Of a DNA stretch of 64,000 bases, positions 45,330 to 57,700 are shown one piece after another. The DNA lies in NCBI GenBank assembly GCA_963576735.1, contig OY755176.1:9037423-9101422 (forward strand), written 5' to 3'. The translations under genes and the position numbers were made by a program. Position 1 is the first letter of the stretch, and each line of letters opens with the position of its first letter. Under the pieces are notes generated by a model that worked only from the letters and a program-made list of their open reading frames with translations, made no database searches and was not told the origin of the DNA. This DNA comes from Bedellia somnulentella. Taxonomy: Eukaryota > Arthropoda > Insecta > Lepidoptera > Bedelliidae.

Positions 45330-46745
45330 TGTAAGTAAGTAAGTAAGTAAGTAAGTAAAATGTTTATTTGGTATTAAAAACAAAATAACAAACAGTATTT
45401 AACAATAAGATAAAACATTTAATGATACCAAAAAAGTCTTGGCTCAGCGTAAAATGTACCCAGCGCAAGTCTCGCAGGACACAAACGCTGAGTACGCTGG
45501 TTTTCAGCCAACACCTCAAACTTATATCTACTACATACTAACTAATACATAAAGCAAAAAAATATATAATTAAATAATAATAAGAAACAAATACTGTAAC
45601 AGAGGAAAAAGGAAAGAAAGCTACTCCATATATGATTATAGCTAATTTCGTAATTTATTTGAAACAAACAAAAATAGACAAAATCATTATAATAATAATA
45701 AAAAATATAACAACTGTACATTGGTAAAATGTTCGAGGAAATTTAAACTTTATAGATATGTATATAATATACTTAAGAAATACATAGGAATATAAACATA
45801 TACGTATAAGTACGAGAGTGGTAATAAAACGATAAGTGCGCATGACAGTACAATATTATAGTTGGATATGTATATACAATGATATATTTAGGAAGAGATT
45901 GACCAATGAGGGAGGGGCAGGAGGAAGATTATACAGGCTCAAATGCAAAGTGTCGCTTCAATTCACGCTTAAAGCTATTCAGTAAAACAATATCACGAAG
46001 GGGTGGTGGTAAATCGTTCCAGCACTTTGAGGCTGCAAACCTAAAGCTTCCTCTAAAAGCCGTCGTATGATGTTTCGGTGTAACCAGCAAATATGTATGC
46101 CCTCTAGTTTTATATTTCGAAACGTTCCTCGACCACTCTAATTTATTATGTAGGTATTTTGGTAACTTAGTTTTAACTATACCGAACATAAGCGTTGCTA
46201 AGTGAAGTTTTCTTCTAGATTCTAAGTTAAGAAGTTTATTGTTTCTTAAGTAAGGCGAAACGTGTGTACGCGGTGGTATATCAAAGCAAAATCGGGCGCA
46301 AGCATTTTGGACCCGTTGAATCAGTTTTTGAGATCGAGCTAGGAGGCAAGGACCATATACCACGTCGCCGTAATTAAGTTTGCTCAGTACAAGAGATTCG
46401 CACAAAGCAATGCGGACATCTACACAAACATATTTCCTAATTCTGTACAAGACTTTCAGGCGATAAAAACAATTCTGTACAGTACTAATGATGTAACTTT
46501 CAAATTTCATGTTACTGTCAAATATAAGGCCAAGATTACGTGCCTCATCTACTCTCTCCATCTCCTCTTTTCCAATTTTTAATACAGGCTTCATCTCTTT
46601 GACTTTATTTTGCTGATGTTTACTGCCGAGTATTAAATATTTAGATTTAGATGGGTTAAGTGCCAGTGAATTTTGCACAGACCATTCCTGTATTCTATTT
46701 AAATCTATGTTCAGCCTTTCAACCGAGTCTGTAAATATCTCCCAG
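45330..46745 (-). mobile_element. LINE 3' half (Jockey/CR1-like), 5' truncated
   Basis: An open minus-strand frame from about 46745 (FTDSVERLNIDLNRIQEWS) to the stop at 45929 holds RT region 7 (ARNLGLIFDSNMKFESYI), the thumb and the usual C-terminus (SLVLSKLNYGDVVYGPCL; RVQNACARFCFDIPP; RGSFRFAASKCWNDLPPPLR; SFKRELKRHFAFEPV). About 570 bases of 3' UTR follow, ending in seven GTAA units (45330-45357). No stops over 249 or more codons means a fairly recent insertion. Its tail lacks the CCCC/GGG..CGTGA motif of the SINE-linked LINE, so it is a different lineage. Confidence 0.88.
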
Positions 46746-47165
46746 TATTTACGATAATTCTAAAGCTCTTTTTAAACATTATTTTTTAGCGTCACGACGT
46801 CGTTGTTTCTACCACAATCAATATATTTTTCTCTTAATCATATCATATTAATAATTCTCATCACATATGTATCATGTCTTTAGCAGCTCACAACAGTTTT
46901 GGTATCTCCCAAATAAAAAGTATGTAATAATAAAAACGATTGTTTTTTACGATTATATTTTCTTTTTAAGTGTCTAGAAAGTTGAGATTTAGTATTATGT
47001 ATTTATGTTGCTGCTTTTGCTTTAGCAAGTAATAATAAATCCTTAATGATATAAATATTTCACTATTATACAGTGACTTAATGATATAGCCATGCTGATG
47101 TCCTGTTACATAAATAACGATCCTTTAAAAAAGATAATCTAGTACCATAATACGAGTGACTGACA
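46746..47165. other. Unassigned AT-rich stretch
   Basis: No supported feature. Confidence 0.3.
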
Positions 47166-47169
47166 ACAC

Positions 47170-47445
47170 ATCGTATGACAGTTCAGCGGATAGACCACAT
47201 CTTCTAATGAAGAGAGGCTGGGGTTTGAATCTTAAGTAGGGCCTACACCGAAGTGTCTTTTCTTAACGTAAACTTGTGGTTCATTTATCAAGGTAGTTCG
47301 CGGTGACCGAAATCTTCGTTAAGAGTCCCATGTAGATGAATTGTTTGATGTGCTTAGTCATGTGACAGTGCATCAACAAAACGGTGATAAGCCTGCTCCC
47401 ACCACATGAATGCAATGTGGTAAGGTGTAGTAGTTTTAGAATTAG
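47170..47445 (+). repeat. SINE-B, old diverged copy
   Basis: Head GTATGACAGTTCAGCGGATA, B-box region GGGGTTTGAATCTTAAGTAG, body GTGACAGTGCATCAACAAAA then CGGTGATAAGCCTGCTCCC. The 3' tail is lost. Confidence 0.75.
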
Positions 47446-47568
47446 AACGCCGTAAAAACCGTAGCTAACTAAAACAATTTTTTTTAATTTAATGTTTTTT
47501 GACATGAATTCCTCATGTGGGGATTATTACTCATTAATAAAAGATGTTATTAAAGGAAAGAATAATTT

Positions 47569-47642
47569 CGACACTGGCGGGGTTCGAACCCGCGACCTTC
47601 GGGTATACGCCCCCGTCGCTCTGCCAACTGAGCTACAGTGTC
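47569..47642 (-). ncRNA. tRNA-like sequence with internal Pol III boxes (copy 1)
   Basis: 74 nt. Acceptor stem GACACTG/CAGTGTC fully paired, D stem GCTC/GAGC with GG in the loop, T stem GCGGG/CCCGC around TTCGAAC, and a G at the discriminator position. The anticodon arm pairs CGGG/CCCG around an 8-base loop GGCGTATA with no U33, so no normal anticodon can be read. A box TAGCTCAGTTGG and B box GGTTCGAACCC are intact. Minus strand. Confidence 0.75.
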
Positions 47643-47703
47643 AGTTGGCAGAGCGACGGGGGCGTATACCCGAAGGTCGCGGGTTCGAACCCCGCCAGTG
47701 TCG
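47641..47703 (+). ncRNA. tRNA-like sequence, 5'-truncated (copy 2)
   Basis: Same sequence as copy 1 from base 12 of the unit (TCAGTTGGCAGAGCG). The acceptor-stem 5' strand and the start of the A box are missing. A TTTTTC terminator-like run follows at 47707-47713. Confidence 0.7.
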
Positions 47704-47944
47704 AAATTTTTCTTTCCTTTAATAACATCTTTTATTTATGAGTAATAATCCCCACATGAGGAATTCATGTCAAAAAACATTAAATTATGTGATAGTTAGG
47801 CGTTTCCAACATTTGCATTCTATCTGAAAAGGTAGACAAGTGGCCGTCCGAATTAGTTAAAATTCGGAGGTAGGAAACGCAAACACTACTTGAACGTGTA
47901 GAAAAGAAACAAAGGATAGAGAAATTTCGCGCTGGATGCCAACT

Positions 47945-48018
47945 GACACTGTAGCTCAGTTGGCAGAGCGACGGGGGCGTATACCCGAAGGTCGCGGGTT
48001 CGAACCCCGCCAGTGTCG
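47945..48018 (+). ncRNA. tRNA-like sequence (copy 3)
   Basis: Identical to copy 1 over all 74 nt, with complete acceptor stem and both Pol III boxes, then CGAAATTTTTC (T5 terminator-like). Confidence 0.75.
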
Positions 48019-48270
48019 AAATTTTTCTTTCCTTTAATAACATCTTTTATTTATGAGTAATAATCCCCACATGAGGAATTCATGTCAAAAAACATTAAAT
48101 TATGTGATAGTTAGGCGTTTCCAACATTTGCATTCTATCTGAAAATGTAGACAAGTGGCCGTTCGAATTTTATTTTAATTAGTTAAAATTCGGAGGTAGG
48201 AAACGCAAACACTACTTGAACGTGTAAAAAAGAAACAAAGGATAGAGAAATTTCGCGCTGGATGCCAACT

Positions 48271-48344
48271 GACACTGTAGCTCAGTTGGCAGAGCGACGG
48301 GGGCGTATACCCGAAGGTCGCGGGTTCGAACCCCGCCAGTGTCG
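48271..48344 (+). ncRNA. tRNA-like sequence (copy 4)
   Basis: Identical to copy 3, 326 bases downstream, with the same T-run after it. Confidence 0.75.
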
Positions 48345-48390
48345 AAATTTTTCTTTCCTTTAATAACATCTTTTATTTATGAGTAAATAT

Positions 48391-48814
48391 TTTTTTTCCA
48401 TTTAAATTAGTTTTTTATTCATTATTTGACCATTATAGCATATTATTGCCATGTAGGCCAAAACAATCATCCATATGAAAGAAATATTATCGCTGATTAA
48501 TTTAGTACCAATTTTGAATCAGACAACAGCGGGTTTGAGAAAAATAAAGATTTCCGTTATCAATTTATATCAACAGTCGATGATTCAGGCATATTTATTT
48601 GAATATGTCTAAATTATTCCAGATTAAATTTGGCATGAAAGGAAAACACAGTATTTTCTGTTTGTTGGATGGCACTCATCTATCATATTACAATAAAGTT
48701 GAAGAATTGAAAGAGAGAAAAGCATAATATAAAATAAATACGAATTCATATTGAACGCGCTAAACTTAGGAACTTTAATGAAAGAATACGAGTATCAGTG
48801 CTAGTTAGCTTTTT
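48391..48814. other. Unassigned AT-rich stretch
   Basis: No supported feature. Confidence 0.3.
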
Positions 48815-49030
48815 AATATATACATATACTAACTTATAGAAATTTTAAGAAGGGGTAGCTAGAGCATCGAAATAAGACATTTGGTGCGTAAAATATTTTA
48901 AATACCAGGTTGTTGGCAGTGGGTCTGTAACCGCATCGCCAAAATTCACTTAAAAAGCCCCAATACACTTAGTCGCCTCTTACTAGTATCCTCGGGAAGA
49001 AATGCGGTAGTGCTATTCTAAGCCAATATA
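48815..49030 (-). repeat. SINE-A copy, diverged
   Basis: Minus strand: TTGGCTTAGAATAGCACTAC head, GAGGCGACTAAGTG core, GCGGTTACAGACCCAC, CTAGCTACCCCTTCTTAAAA tail. The CGTGA motif and ATGT run are eroded. Confidence 0.8.
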
Positions 49031-49215
49031 TAAAATACTAGCGTGACTGAGAGAGTTACAAACTTATAAACATGTACTAACGAAAGCAATCAAGCAATCC
49101 GAATGAGGTTTACAAAAGACTTATTTTTTTAATATATTAAACTTTTACAATTAAAAAAATATTTACATTGATAATATAAAAATTAAAAATTAAATTATAG
49201 TTAAATATGTATATA

Positions 49216-49518
49216 TTACAAACGAAAAATTTCGTGAAATTCATCGTTCTCGGTGAAGGGTAACGTGCCCAATATGCTAGCAGCATTTCCTCTTTGGATG
49301 GCCAAGCTAATGCGTTGGCCGAGGTAGCTGCCAGCTCTGGGATCACCACACACTTCCACAAGGCGAGCGGACAGTTCTTTAAAGAAAAGCCGCGCCTCTT
49401 TGCCCCACGGGCCGAGAGTTTCAACGGCGAAAGGTATAAAATGATAGTCATTTTTTAAAACTGAGTATTTACGCCGTATAAAATTATCATATAAACTAAC
49501 AACAATGCATTTTAACAT
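49216..49518 (-). pseudogene. LINE reverse-transcriptase C-terminal remnant (tentative)
   Basis: 100-codon frame with FIPFAVETLGPWGKEARLFF, ELSARLVEVCGDPRAGSYLG and QRISLAIQRGNAASILGT. This phrase is familiar as the extreme C-terminus of non-LTR retrotransposon proteins in many invertebrates; the clade is not certain. 5' truncated at about 49518. Confidence 0.6.
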
Positions 49519-49619
49519 TTAAGATTTTTACCTATCATCCCTATATAAAAAATATGACAAGGATAAGCCCTATCAGGTATTTAACACAAATTTCACACAA
49601 TTTGCGAAGTAAGTGATAA

Positions 49620-49870
49620 ATGGTTGTGTAGTGTCGGCTTAGAATAGCACTACCCAATTTCTTTCTGTGGTTGTTTGTAGGAGGCCGCTAAGGGTATTGG
49701 GGATTATTAAGTGACTTGGGTGATGCGGTTGGAGACCTATCACTAAAAACGTTGGTTTTACAATCTAATCCCCACACAACTTCCAAAAGTAGCTAAAGAT
49801 TTTCTTATTTTGAAGCTCTGGGCACCCCTCCTTTGGATTCATAGTCGTGAGTATATGTATGTATGTATGT
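49620..49870 (+). repeat. SINE-A copy
   Basis: GGTTGTGTAGTGTCGGCTTA head, GAGGCCGCTAAGGG core, GGTTGGAGACC, tail GGCACCCCTCCTTTGGATTC then TAGTCGTGAGTATATGTATG with ATGT units. Confidence 0.9.
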
Positions 49871-51389
49871 AAAATTTAAGTAACTAATTCATACCATTTA
49901 GCAATTACCAATTAGCCATGAACTTAAAAATTGGTGTAAATATGTAGGATATTTACTTAAAACAAATCTGGCTGAGGTTTTATGGTGTTTAACTACCCAA
50001 AACGAAATGATTTATTCTTTACTACTTTTATTCTTTTTAGTTTTTATTCTTTATTACTTTTCTCTCTGCATTAGTTGTGCGGCGGATTCTGAAATTTCAT
50101 TAAGTCATTTTGGAAATATGTTTTGATTTCTATGAATAAGCGCTAAACCTATCGTTTACTTATTATTCTGAAGAGTTGGTTCACGTTCTGTATGGTGTAT
50201 GTTATCTCGTGATGGGTTGCAGGCCTGGCACCAGTTTTTACTATTTCTGATTATCAATAAGTACTTGCTTTGAAGTATTTCTAAAAAAAATCGGGAAATG
50301 TAACTGGAGACCCATCACTAACCATCCTTTACTATGGAAACTTGTTGCGATTCTATTCGAAATTGAAACCAAAAGAAGCAGAGGTATTTTGAGTATCGGA
50401 ATCCACTTAGTTGTCAATATTTGGAAACCTAAAAGCCCAAAAATGTTCATGAAACACAATGGGCGGTATATTATATTTGAAGTATTGAAAAAAACAAAAG
50501 TTGCGTAAACACCAAAAACTGTTGCTAAAATCCACCTTCAGAATGTACCATTGCATCCAGTTAATTCAGCTAAAGCAACAAACAGAGCACGTGTAAACTA
50601 GCAAGAAGAATAATTCTGTCTTCCAATTGAAATAAAGGTAATAAAATAAGTGGTTCCTACCATTTACTCGGTTAATATTTATAAAGCACCACTCAGTGCG
50701 GAGCGGCCACGGAAGTGCTAAACCAGGCTACCATCTTTTCTTTTTATTTTTAAGTACTCGTCGAAAACATGTTACTGCGTTAGAAATACTCGCACCTTGT
50801 CTCAGAGAGGAAAGTTCACATAAAAACTACTAGATTATAAGAAACACTAAAACGGTTCTTCTTTATTAGTTCATAAATGTTTGTGTCATAATACTTTTAT
50901 TCTGATCCATATGATATGATACATCCATATAGTGTAACGACCGATAAAACTATCAATAAATTGTCGTCAATGCTAAGATGTCTTTACAGGGGACATCTTT
51001 GTATAAACGAAAAGATCATTAAATACTACATAAAAAAACTGTTTAATTTACATTAATGACTTCATATAATTATCCTATGTTTTAAAATGAATTTTCTTCA
51101 CTTAACAAAATTTTAATGTTTTGGCTACCCTTATTTTGCAATTTCTAGCCGTAAGTAGATGTAAGTATGTACTTTAAAAATGATAAAATTTACTTACTAC
51201 TCTTACTTCGACTTAATCGTCGAACTCTTTAAAAGATATTTAAATGTAATATGCCACATTGGCTGACCTGTGGCCAACTGGGTACTCAGGTGAATCTAGA
51301 TTCGAGTGGTACCAACAATAAAGTTTTCTACCTTGACCGTGTGCTAAAACGTTCAATTTGTTCACACCACGCATTGGTGTAATGGGATA
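49871..51389. other. Mostly unassigned stretch with two SINE-A scraps
   Basis: 50305-50340 (GTAACTGGAGACCCATCACT) and 51119-51172 (TTGGCTACCCTTATTTTGC, TAGCCGTAAGTAGATGTAAG) are SINE-A pieces, plus strand. No gene seen. Confidence 0.5.
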
Positions 51390-51710
51390 ATCGGCTGCTT
51401 AAAGCAAGGTTATGACGCAGCTGAGCGGCCGGCGTCCCGCAGCTCTGCAGGATTCATGCTGCGGTCACCAGGACCACACGTTGTCACATTCGTGCAAATA
51501 TCTTCGGTTTACCATCCGTTCATTCACCTCAGTGTTGACATGTGCATCTATACAACCGACTATGATTTCCAGTGTCTGTGCAACAGTGAAAAATAAATAA
51601 GGACAAGGAACATTTTACAATGTATTTGTAAATCAATATAATGCACTATTCACCGAACAAAATGACAAAAGAAAACTTGCTGTAGGAAATTTCAATTTAA
51701 TTTTGCAATC
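51390..51710 (+). other. Probable 5' leader region of the SLC46-like gene
   Basis: Short upstream ATGs occur (for example the 62-codon frame at 51412-51600). No clear TATA or splice arrangement; the leader could be spliced. Assigned by position only. Confidence 0.35.
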
Positions 51711-54700
51711 ATGAATGGCATTAATAATGCTGCAGAGAAGTTAAGTACGGATACCGAGGTCGCTGAGAAAAGTACGAGATGTAGTATGCGAGCCAAATTG
51801 CTTCAAATTAAAGCTAATATTACTGTCGAACCCATAATAGCTTGCTACATTATGTCCAATGTGTTCTCTGGATTGGCAGTTCAGAATTTAAATCTGGAGA
51901 AAGCTTGCAGGGTGAATCTCGGGTACAGCGATGAAGTTTGCTCCGCTTTAAATAGACGACAAACAGAAAATTATACCTTAGAAGAAGCAGAAGTACAGAA
52001 GTTAACAGCATCAGTACAAGCCTGGAAGAATATTGTCCAAACAGCATTTCCCTGCATCTTAGTACTGTTTGTTGGCTCGTGGAGTGACAAAACCGGGAAA
52101 CGGAAGGCGTGCATCCTACTTCCAATAGTAGGGGAAGTACTTTGTTGTACGAGTTTTATACTTAACACGTACTTCTTTTATGAATTGCCGCTGGAGGTCA
52201 CCGCGCTGTCGGATCTGTTCCCGTCGCTAACTGGAGGATGGATCACCGTGTGCGTGGGCGTCTTCAGCTACATCGGTGATGTAACCACCAAAGAAATGAG
52301 GACTTTCAGGGTTGGAGTAGCTAATCTTTGTATGTCACTTGGAATCCCAATAGGGATGTCCCTTAGTGGTATACTGCTACAACAGATAGGATACTATGGT
52401 ATTTTTTGCATTTCAAACTGCCTGTATGTAACCAGTTTGATATACGGATATATCAGACTCAAAGATCCAGTGAAACTACAAGGGAGACAAATGGTAAGTC
52501 TATAAATTCCACAGATCTATTAATATTACTATCAATTTTAGTGTCAGAAAAATGATAGGAAAAAGATTTTCCTTATATAGTTGCTTTTCTAAACTGAAGA
52601 CCGTATTACATGTGTTTGCGAGCGTCGTTTGTGTCGCAAGTTGCAATATGTACAATAGTATGACGCTCTCAACGACAATTTTGCAACTTGCGACACAATA
52701 GCCGACCGCAAAAGATACGTAATTAGAAGACCGGTGGGTCAGAAATAAGTGAAAAATTAAATGGAAAGATGTTTTCTTATTATAAAAATTAGTTTTCAGA
52801 AGACTTTAAATAAATAATAAATATTTACGGACATATGATATGACACATATTAAGTTAGTTCCAAAAAGTAAATACAACTTAATGACTTGTGTAATGGGAT
52901 ACTAACTCAACGATTAATTTAATATAATATAATACACATATAAATAACATCTAAGACTAAGAACTACCATTTATGCTCATTACTCATCAGCGGGGATCGA
53001 ACCCACGACTTCTGGACCCAGAAGCTAGCTCACCTAACCAGTCTGCCTCTACATACAAATAGGAAATGTTGCGAGAAATTCAAGGAATTAAGCAAAGCAT
53101 AATTTGATTATAAACTGCCTCCATGATTTTCAACACGAAAGTCCCAGATTTAATTAGAAACACGTTAAGCCGTATCTACTATCGGTTATCAGGTCAATAT
53201 CTGATAGCTCGTACGAATCCACCAAGTTGGACTATGGTCAAAGATCAAAGGGGAATATATGCTGAATTAAGGGATCCGTTGGGGACTTCTGAGCGTATTG
53301 CCAACCAATCACTCACAAAGACACGGATTAATAAATCCATTTGTTAAACACCTATTTGATGAGATTAGGTAGTGCATCCTAAACATTTGGTAAATTAAAT
53401 GAATCATATTATTTATTAAAAAAGGGAGTTGTTAGTGTCTGATTATTAATTAGATTTTGATATAAATAATTGATACTTGTAAAATGTGTCCCTTAGATTG
53501 ATTTATTTTGTTGCAAAACTAAAACGCCTGTAACGAAATTTAACAGAATCGAAAGAAGAGAAATGTGCTCTCGTTCTTTTTCTTATTGGATTAAGCTCAC
53601 TAAAGTACTATTCTGTCCACATTTGAAATGTATAGAAGTAGTTCATTTAACCACAAATTCGCGTGTGTTTATTATCACTTCAAAATTGATAGAATAACTT
53701 GTATAATCCGTGTAGGATTTGGCTAAAAATAGATTCAGACGTAAATTATATTGATTGAATCAACGACCTCGTATTTTCCTTCCGATATTAGTTTCCTGGG
53801 AATTGAAAACGGCATTAAAGTTGAACTGACTAAGACTGAACTACTTATACACTTTGATATTTAATTTTACAGTGTTTTTCATGATTTAGTTTATCAAGAT
53901 ATTATGATAATTAATAATTATAATGTTAGTTAATAATAATGATGTGTTAATGATAATAACTAAGAATAAGTGTCTAACAAATCGTCTAGGATACATTTTC
54001 TACTTTTACTGTGCGGAACAACTTACATTTGCTTCGAAGATTGTATAGATCTTTCTAACTAAATATTATCCGGTTTCATCAAATAACATGCTAAGAATTA
54101 AAGAAAGAAAATATTTTATTCATTGCTATGCAAACAGTTCATGAAACATAACAGCAAAAACAAAACAAAAATACTAAGGTAATGTGGGTAGAGGGGTAAT
54201 TACACTAATGTAGGCACATTAATGTCCTTTTCTTATAATAATAATAATATAGCCATTTATTTCTCACTTAAATTTTTACATTTCAACTTAAAAATTAAAA
54301 TATAAATTATTATTAATTAGGCACTTAAAATATAACATTACATAACAATTCATTTTAACATCAAATCTAATTAATATAAATTAAAATTAAAATTATTTAA
54401 AAATATAGTATACCTAAACAGCATTACATCATTTGTTTAAAATATTTATCATTTAACATTTAACTACATTTAATTTATTTTTAGTGTTATAATTTATTCT
54501 TATTTATTTTTTTATGTGAGTGAGACACCCATTTTTGGGCGTAGGCCTCCTCCAACCCCTTCCATTTGTTTCTCTGCTTGGCTGTGCGGGTCCACGTAGC
54601 GCCAGTCCTTTTCTTACATATTTTTAATTCAATAATCTTAAGTACATAACGATCGTATATATGCATGCAAAAAAGGCTATGTGTAACAAAATTTGCTTCT

Positions 54701-57700
54701 AGTGGCTAAAAGCTATTGTATGATCTTGAATGAAATTAAGTAAGATAAGTAAAAACAATAAATAGGTAGCATATGTATGTACTTGAAAATACTATAAATA
54801 TATAGCCACGATTTTTTTTCGTTGATTTAATAAATCGGGAAGTCTCCGATCTTTGTGTCCTTTTTAGGGTTCCGTAGCCAAATGGCAAAAACGGGACCCT
54901 TATAGATTCGTCATGTCTGTCTGTCTGTCCGTCCGTATGTCACAGCCAGTTTATTCCGAAACTATAAGAACTACATTATTGAAAATTGGTGCGTAGATGT
55001 ATTCTGTAAACCGAATTAAGATTTTAAAATAAAATCTGAAAAAAAACCAAAATTTTTAGGGTTCCCCATACATAGAACTGAAACTCAAAATTTTTTTTTT
55101 CATCAAACCTATACGTGTGGGGTATCTATCAAAAGGTATTTGAAAATGATGTTGAGGTTTCTTATATCATTTTTTTCAAAACTGAATAGTTTGCGCGAGA
55201 GACTTTTCCAAAGTGGTAAAATGTGTGTCTCCCCCCCCCGTAACTTCTAAAATATGGGCAAGATAAAACTGAAAAAAATATATGATGTGTATTACTATAC
55301 AAACTACTAACGAAAATTGGTTTGAATGAGATCTAGCCAGTAGTTCTATTTTTAAACGTCATAAATCAATTTACTTACCTAATTTATTAATTTCACTGAA
55401 ATATATAACAATAATTTTACTATCACAGGCCTTACGCATAAAACGTGAACCATTGTTTTCTTATAGTAAACGTGTATTAACACGTCAATCAAACTTACAA
55501 CAAACTACAAAAACTTGTATATTACTATGTTACCTACCTGCTGCTAGTGCTGCTACGGAACCCTTCATTAGCGAGTCCATCTCGCTCTTGGCCGCTTTTT
55601 GTTGGTGTCTAAGCGATCGGTTCAAGCTGCCTTGCAAAATATATACATGCAAGCACAGCGTAGCACACACATTTATAATTTTAAGAAACAATAGATTCTC
55701 CATGGCGAAGGAACCATCTTATCAAACATGCATCGGTGATATAGTTGTAGTAAACATTACATACTAAGATATCAAACTTCAAATCATATTGCAATTGAGG
55801 TCAAGACGAAAGGTGGAATATCAATAAGACGCTGAGTGGCGATCGGGGCGATATATCACGAGTACGTAGCCGCATAGTCCCGAGTCTAAGTGATAAATTG
55901 CCAGCTCGCCACGCAGATTCGAAGGGGGACTTCGTAACACAATCAATGTTTTACTGGAGGCTAAAATAGGTGTTGACGTCGATTTCTATTGAACGTGGGT
56001 ACTGGATGTTGTGTTGGCTTAGAATAGCATTAACCCGTTTCTTGGCGCCGGTAAAGTAATATGCTACTTAGAGAATGGGGCTTTTTCAGTGATCGTTGAG
56101 CGGACAGACTGAAGACCCATCAACACAATTATTTTACAAAATTTTTTTCATTCAACTTATTAGACTATCAGAATAATAGGCTGTCTTGATATGGCATTTA
56201 TTGCCGTAAATATATGTATAAACGTAGGTATAGCTAGGAGCTAAAATTGCTTGTCTAACACTAAAACGATGAGTGACAAGTAATATACGAAATTAAAGTG
56301 TCAGGACGTCTGTTGTCTCATCCAGAGGAAGGAAACATTGTATTGCTCCAGTTTTATTAATCTTGATGTGGAATTTAGGATGAGACAGTGACGCGATCTT
56401 CTAAATTGGCTTTTTATGAATTCGAAACGTAGTGTTTATATTAAGATATATCGTAGTTCATGTTGCGTAGTTTATGTAGGTATATGAAGACAAAACACTA
56501 TATTTTCGCATACGCTTTTATTAAAACAATATTCATCAAGGTACAAAAAGTACTATAGTTATTCTACCTAGGTAAAATTAAAAATACACAGTTATTGGAT
56601 AAATCTACTTTAAAAGTATTTACGGTCGAGCAAAAATCTTAGGCAGTTAAAGTGACGCACATTACGAAACTTATTTTTAGCTTTACACTTCTTATAGTCA
56701 CTCCGTTCCTAGTTGATGTGTATTGCAATTGATTTGTAAGGTAATAAATTTTACTGCGTGTGTGCCATTATTTTTTTGGATTTATATATTCGAAAAGTGT
56801 CAGTACAGTACTTATTTCGTAGACAGTAATTATTTGTTTTTGAAAAGGGTTATAATGTTATTTAATTGGCTCAGATAAAATTTAAAAATGGGTCCTTTTC
56901 ATCGCTGTAAACAAGTTTAAATGAGATTTTTTCCCTTCCCTCGTTCCGAATTGCTTGTGGTTGCAGTCCTAAGCGATTCTGAAAGATTGGTCTCTACCAA
57001 GTATCTTCCATACATTTGTATGTAGGCACGACATGACTAAACGGCTGGACCGATCTATACCAACCTTTGCATGATCGTCATAAGCATCGAGTACAAGGTC
57101 GTGACAAAGAGTATTTTTCTCGAAAAAATGCTACCATTGAGGAATAATCACCCTTAAAAGTTTCTCATGTAAGACTACGGGATACTATTGTAAACAAAAC
57201 CAAGCACGGCTTTATATAATTCTTTATTATTCAAAATTTTAACATCAATAAGCTGTTTCAAAAACCTCTATTAAAATGTTTAGCAGAAACCATGTTTTGC
57301 GAATTTCAATGCCAACCTAGTATTTTATTTCAGGAGAAGCCAGTGGGCTGCCGCGGCTGGGTGGGCTCGTTCTTCGACGCGCGACACATTCGTGAAACAC
57401 TGACGGTAGCGTTCCGGACCGGGCCGCGGCGGCGACGACTGCGGGTGTCGCTGCTTATCGTCGTCGTGTGCGTCATCTTTGGACCTTTGCATGGTTTGTA
57501 TGCGTATCGAAATGTATGATGTGTGGGCTGAGAATTGCACTGACCGATTTCTACTTGGGGTGACTTAGAGTTTGGAGGCATCGGAAGTGAATGTTACTAA
57601 TAATTCTCGACTTTACCATCTTATTCATACTCAATTTTTTAAAGTGGCTGAGGATATTTTATTTTCAAGCTCTGGCTAAGTCTCCTTGGAATATATAGCC

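Larger units (their letters stand above)
47486..47785. repeat. About 300-bp palindrome built on head-to-head tRNA-like units
   Basis: Left arm 47486-47631 and right arm 47641-47785 are inverse copies with only small indels, separated by the 9-base centre GCTACAGTG. Each arm contains the tRNA-like sequence plus AATAACATCTTTTATT and CCCCACATGAGGAATTC flank. The right tRNA-like copy lacks its first 11 bases. Confidence 0.92.
47704..48390 (+). repeat. SINE-C tandem array, about 326-bp period
   Basis: The 47704-47944 spacer is repeated at 48019-48270 with very few changes (an 11-base insertion TTTTATTTTAA and single substitutions). Each spacer ends in the next tRNA-like copy. Spacers contain inverse pairs GGCGTTTCC/GGAAACGC and CCGAATT/AATTCGG. 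Near-identity means recent tandem amplification. Confidence 0.9.

Noticed and set aside
47945..48018. Calling the tRNA-like copies functional tRNA genes
   Set aside because: The 8-base anticodon loop has no U33 and no readable anticodon, and units are arranged as repeats. Kept as tRNA-like ncRNA only.
47544..48369. Repeated frames with AGFEPATFGYTPPSLCQLSY
   Set aside because: They are translations of the tRNA-like repeat. The phrase is a known spurious protein in arthropod databases.
55453..55767. 104-codon frame with a signal-like start
   Set aside because: Mostly lies in the closing end of a lepidopteran dispersed repeat (to 55601), where SISLLAAFCW is antisense repeat sequence.
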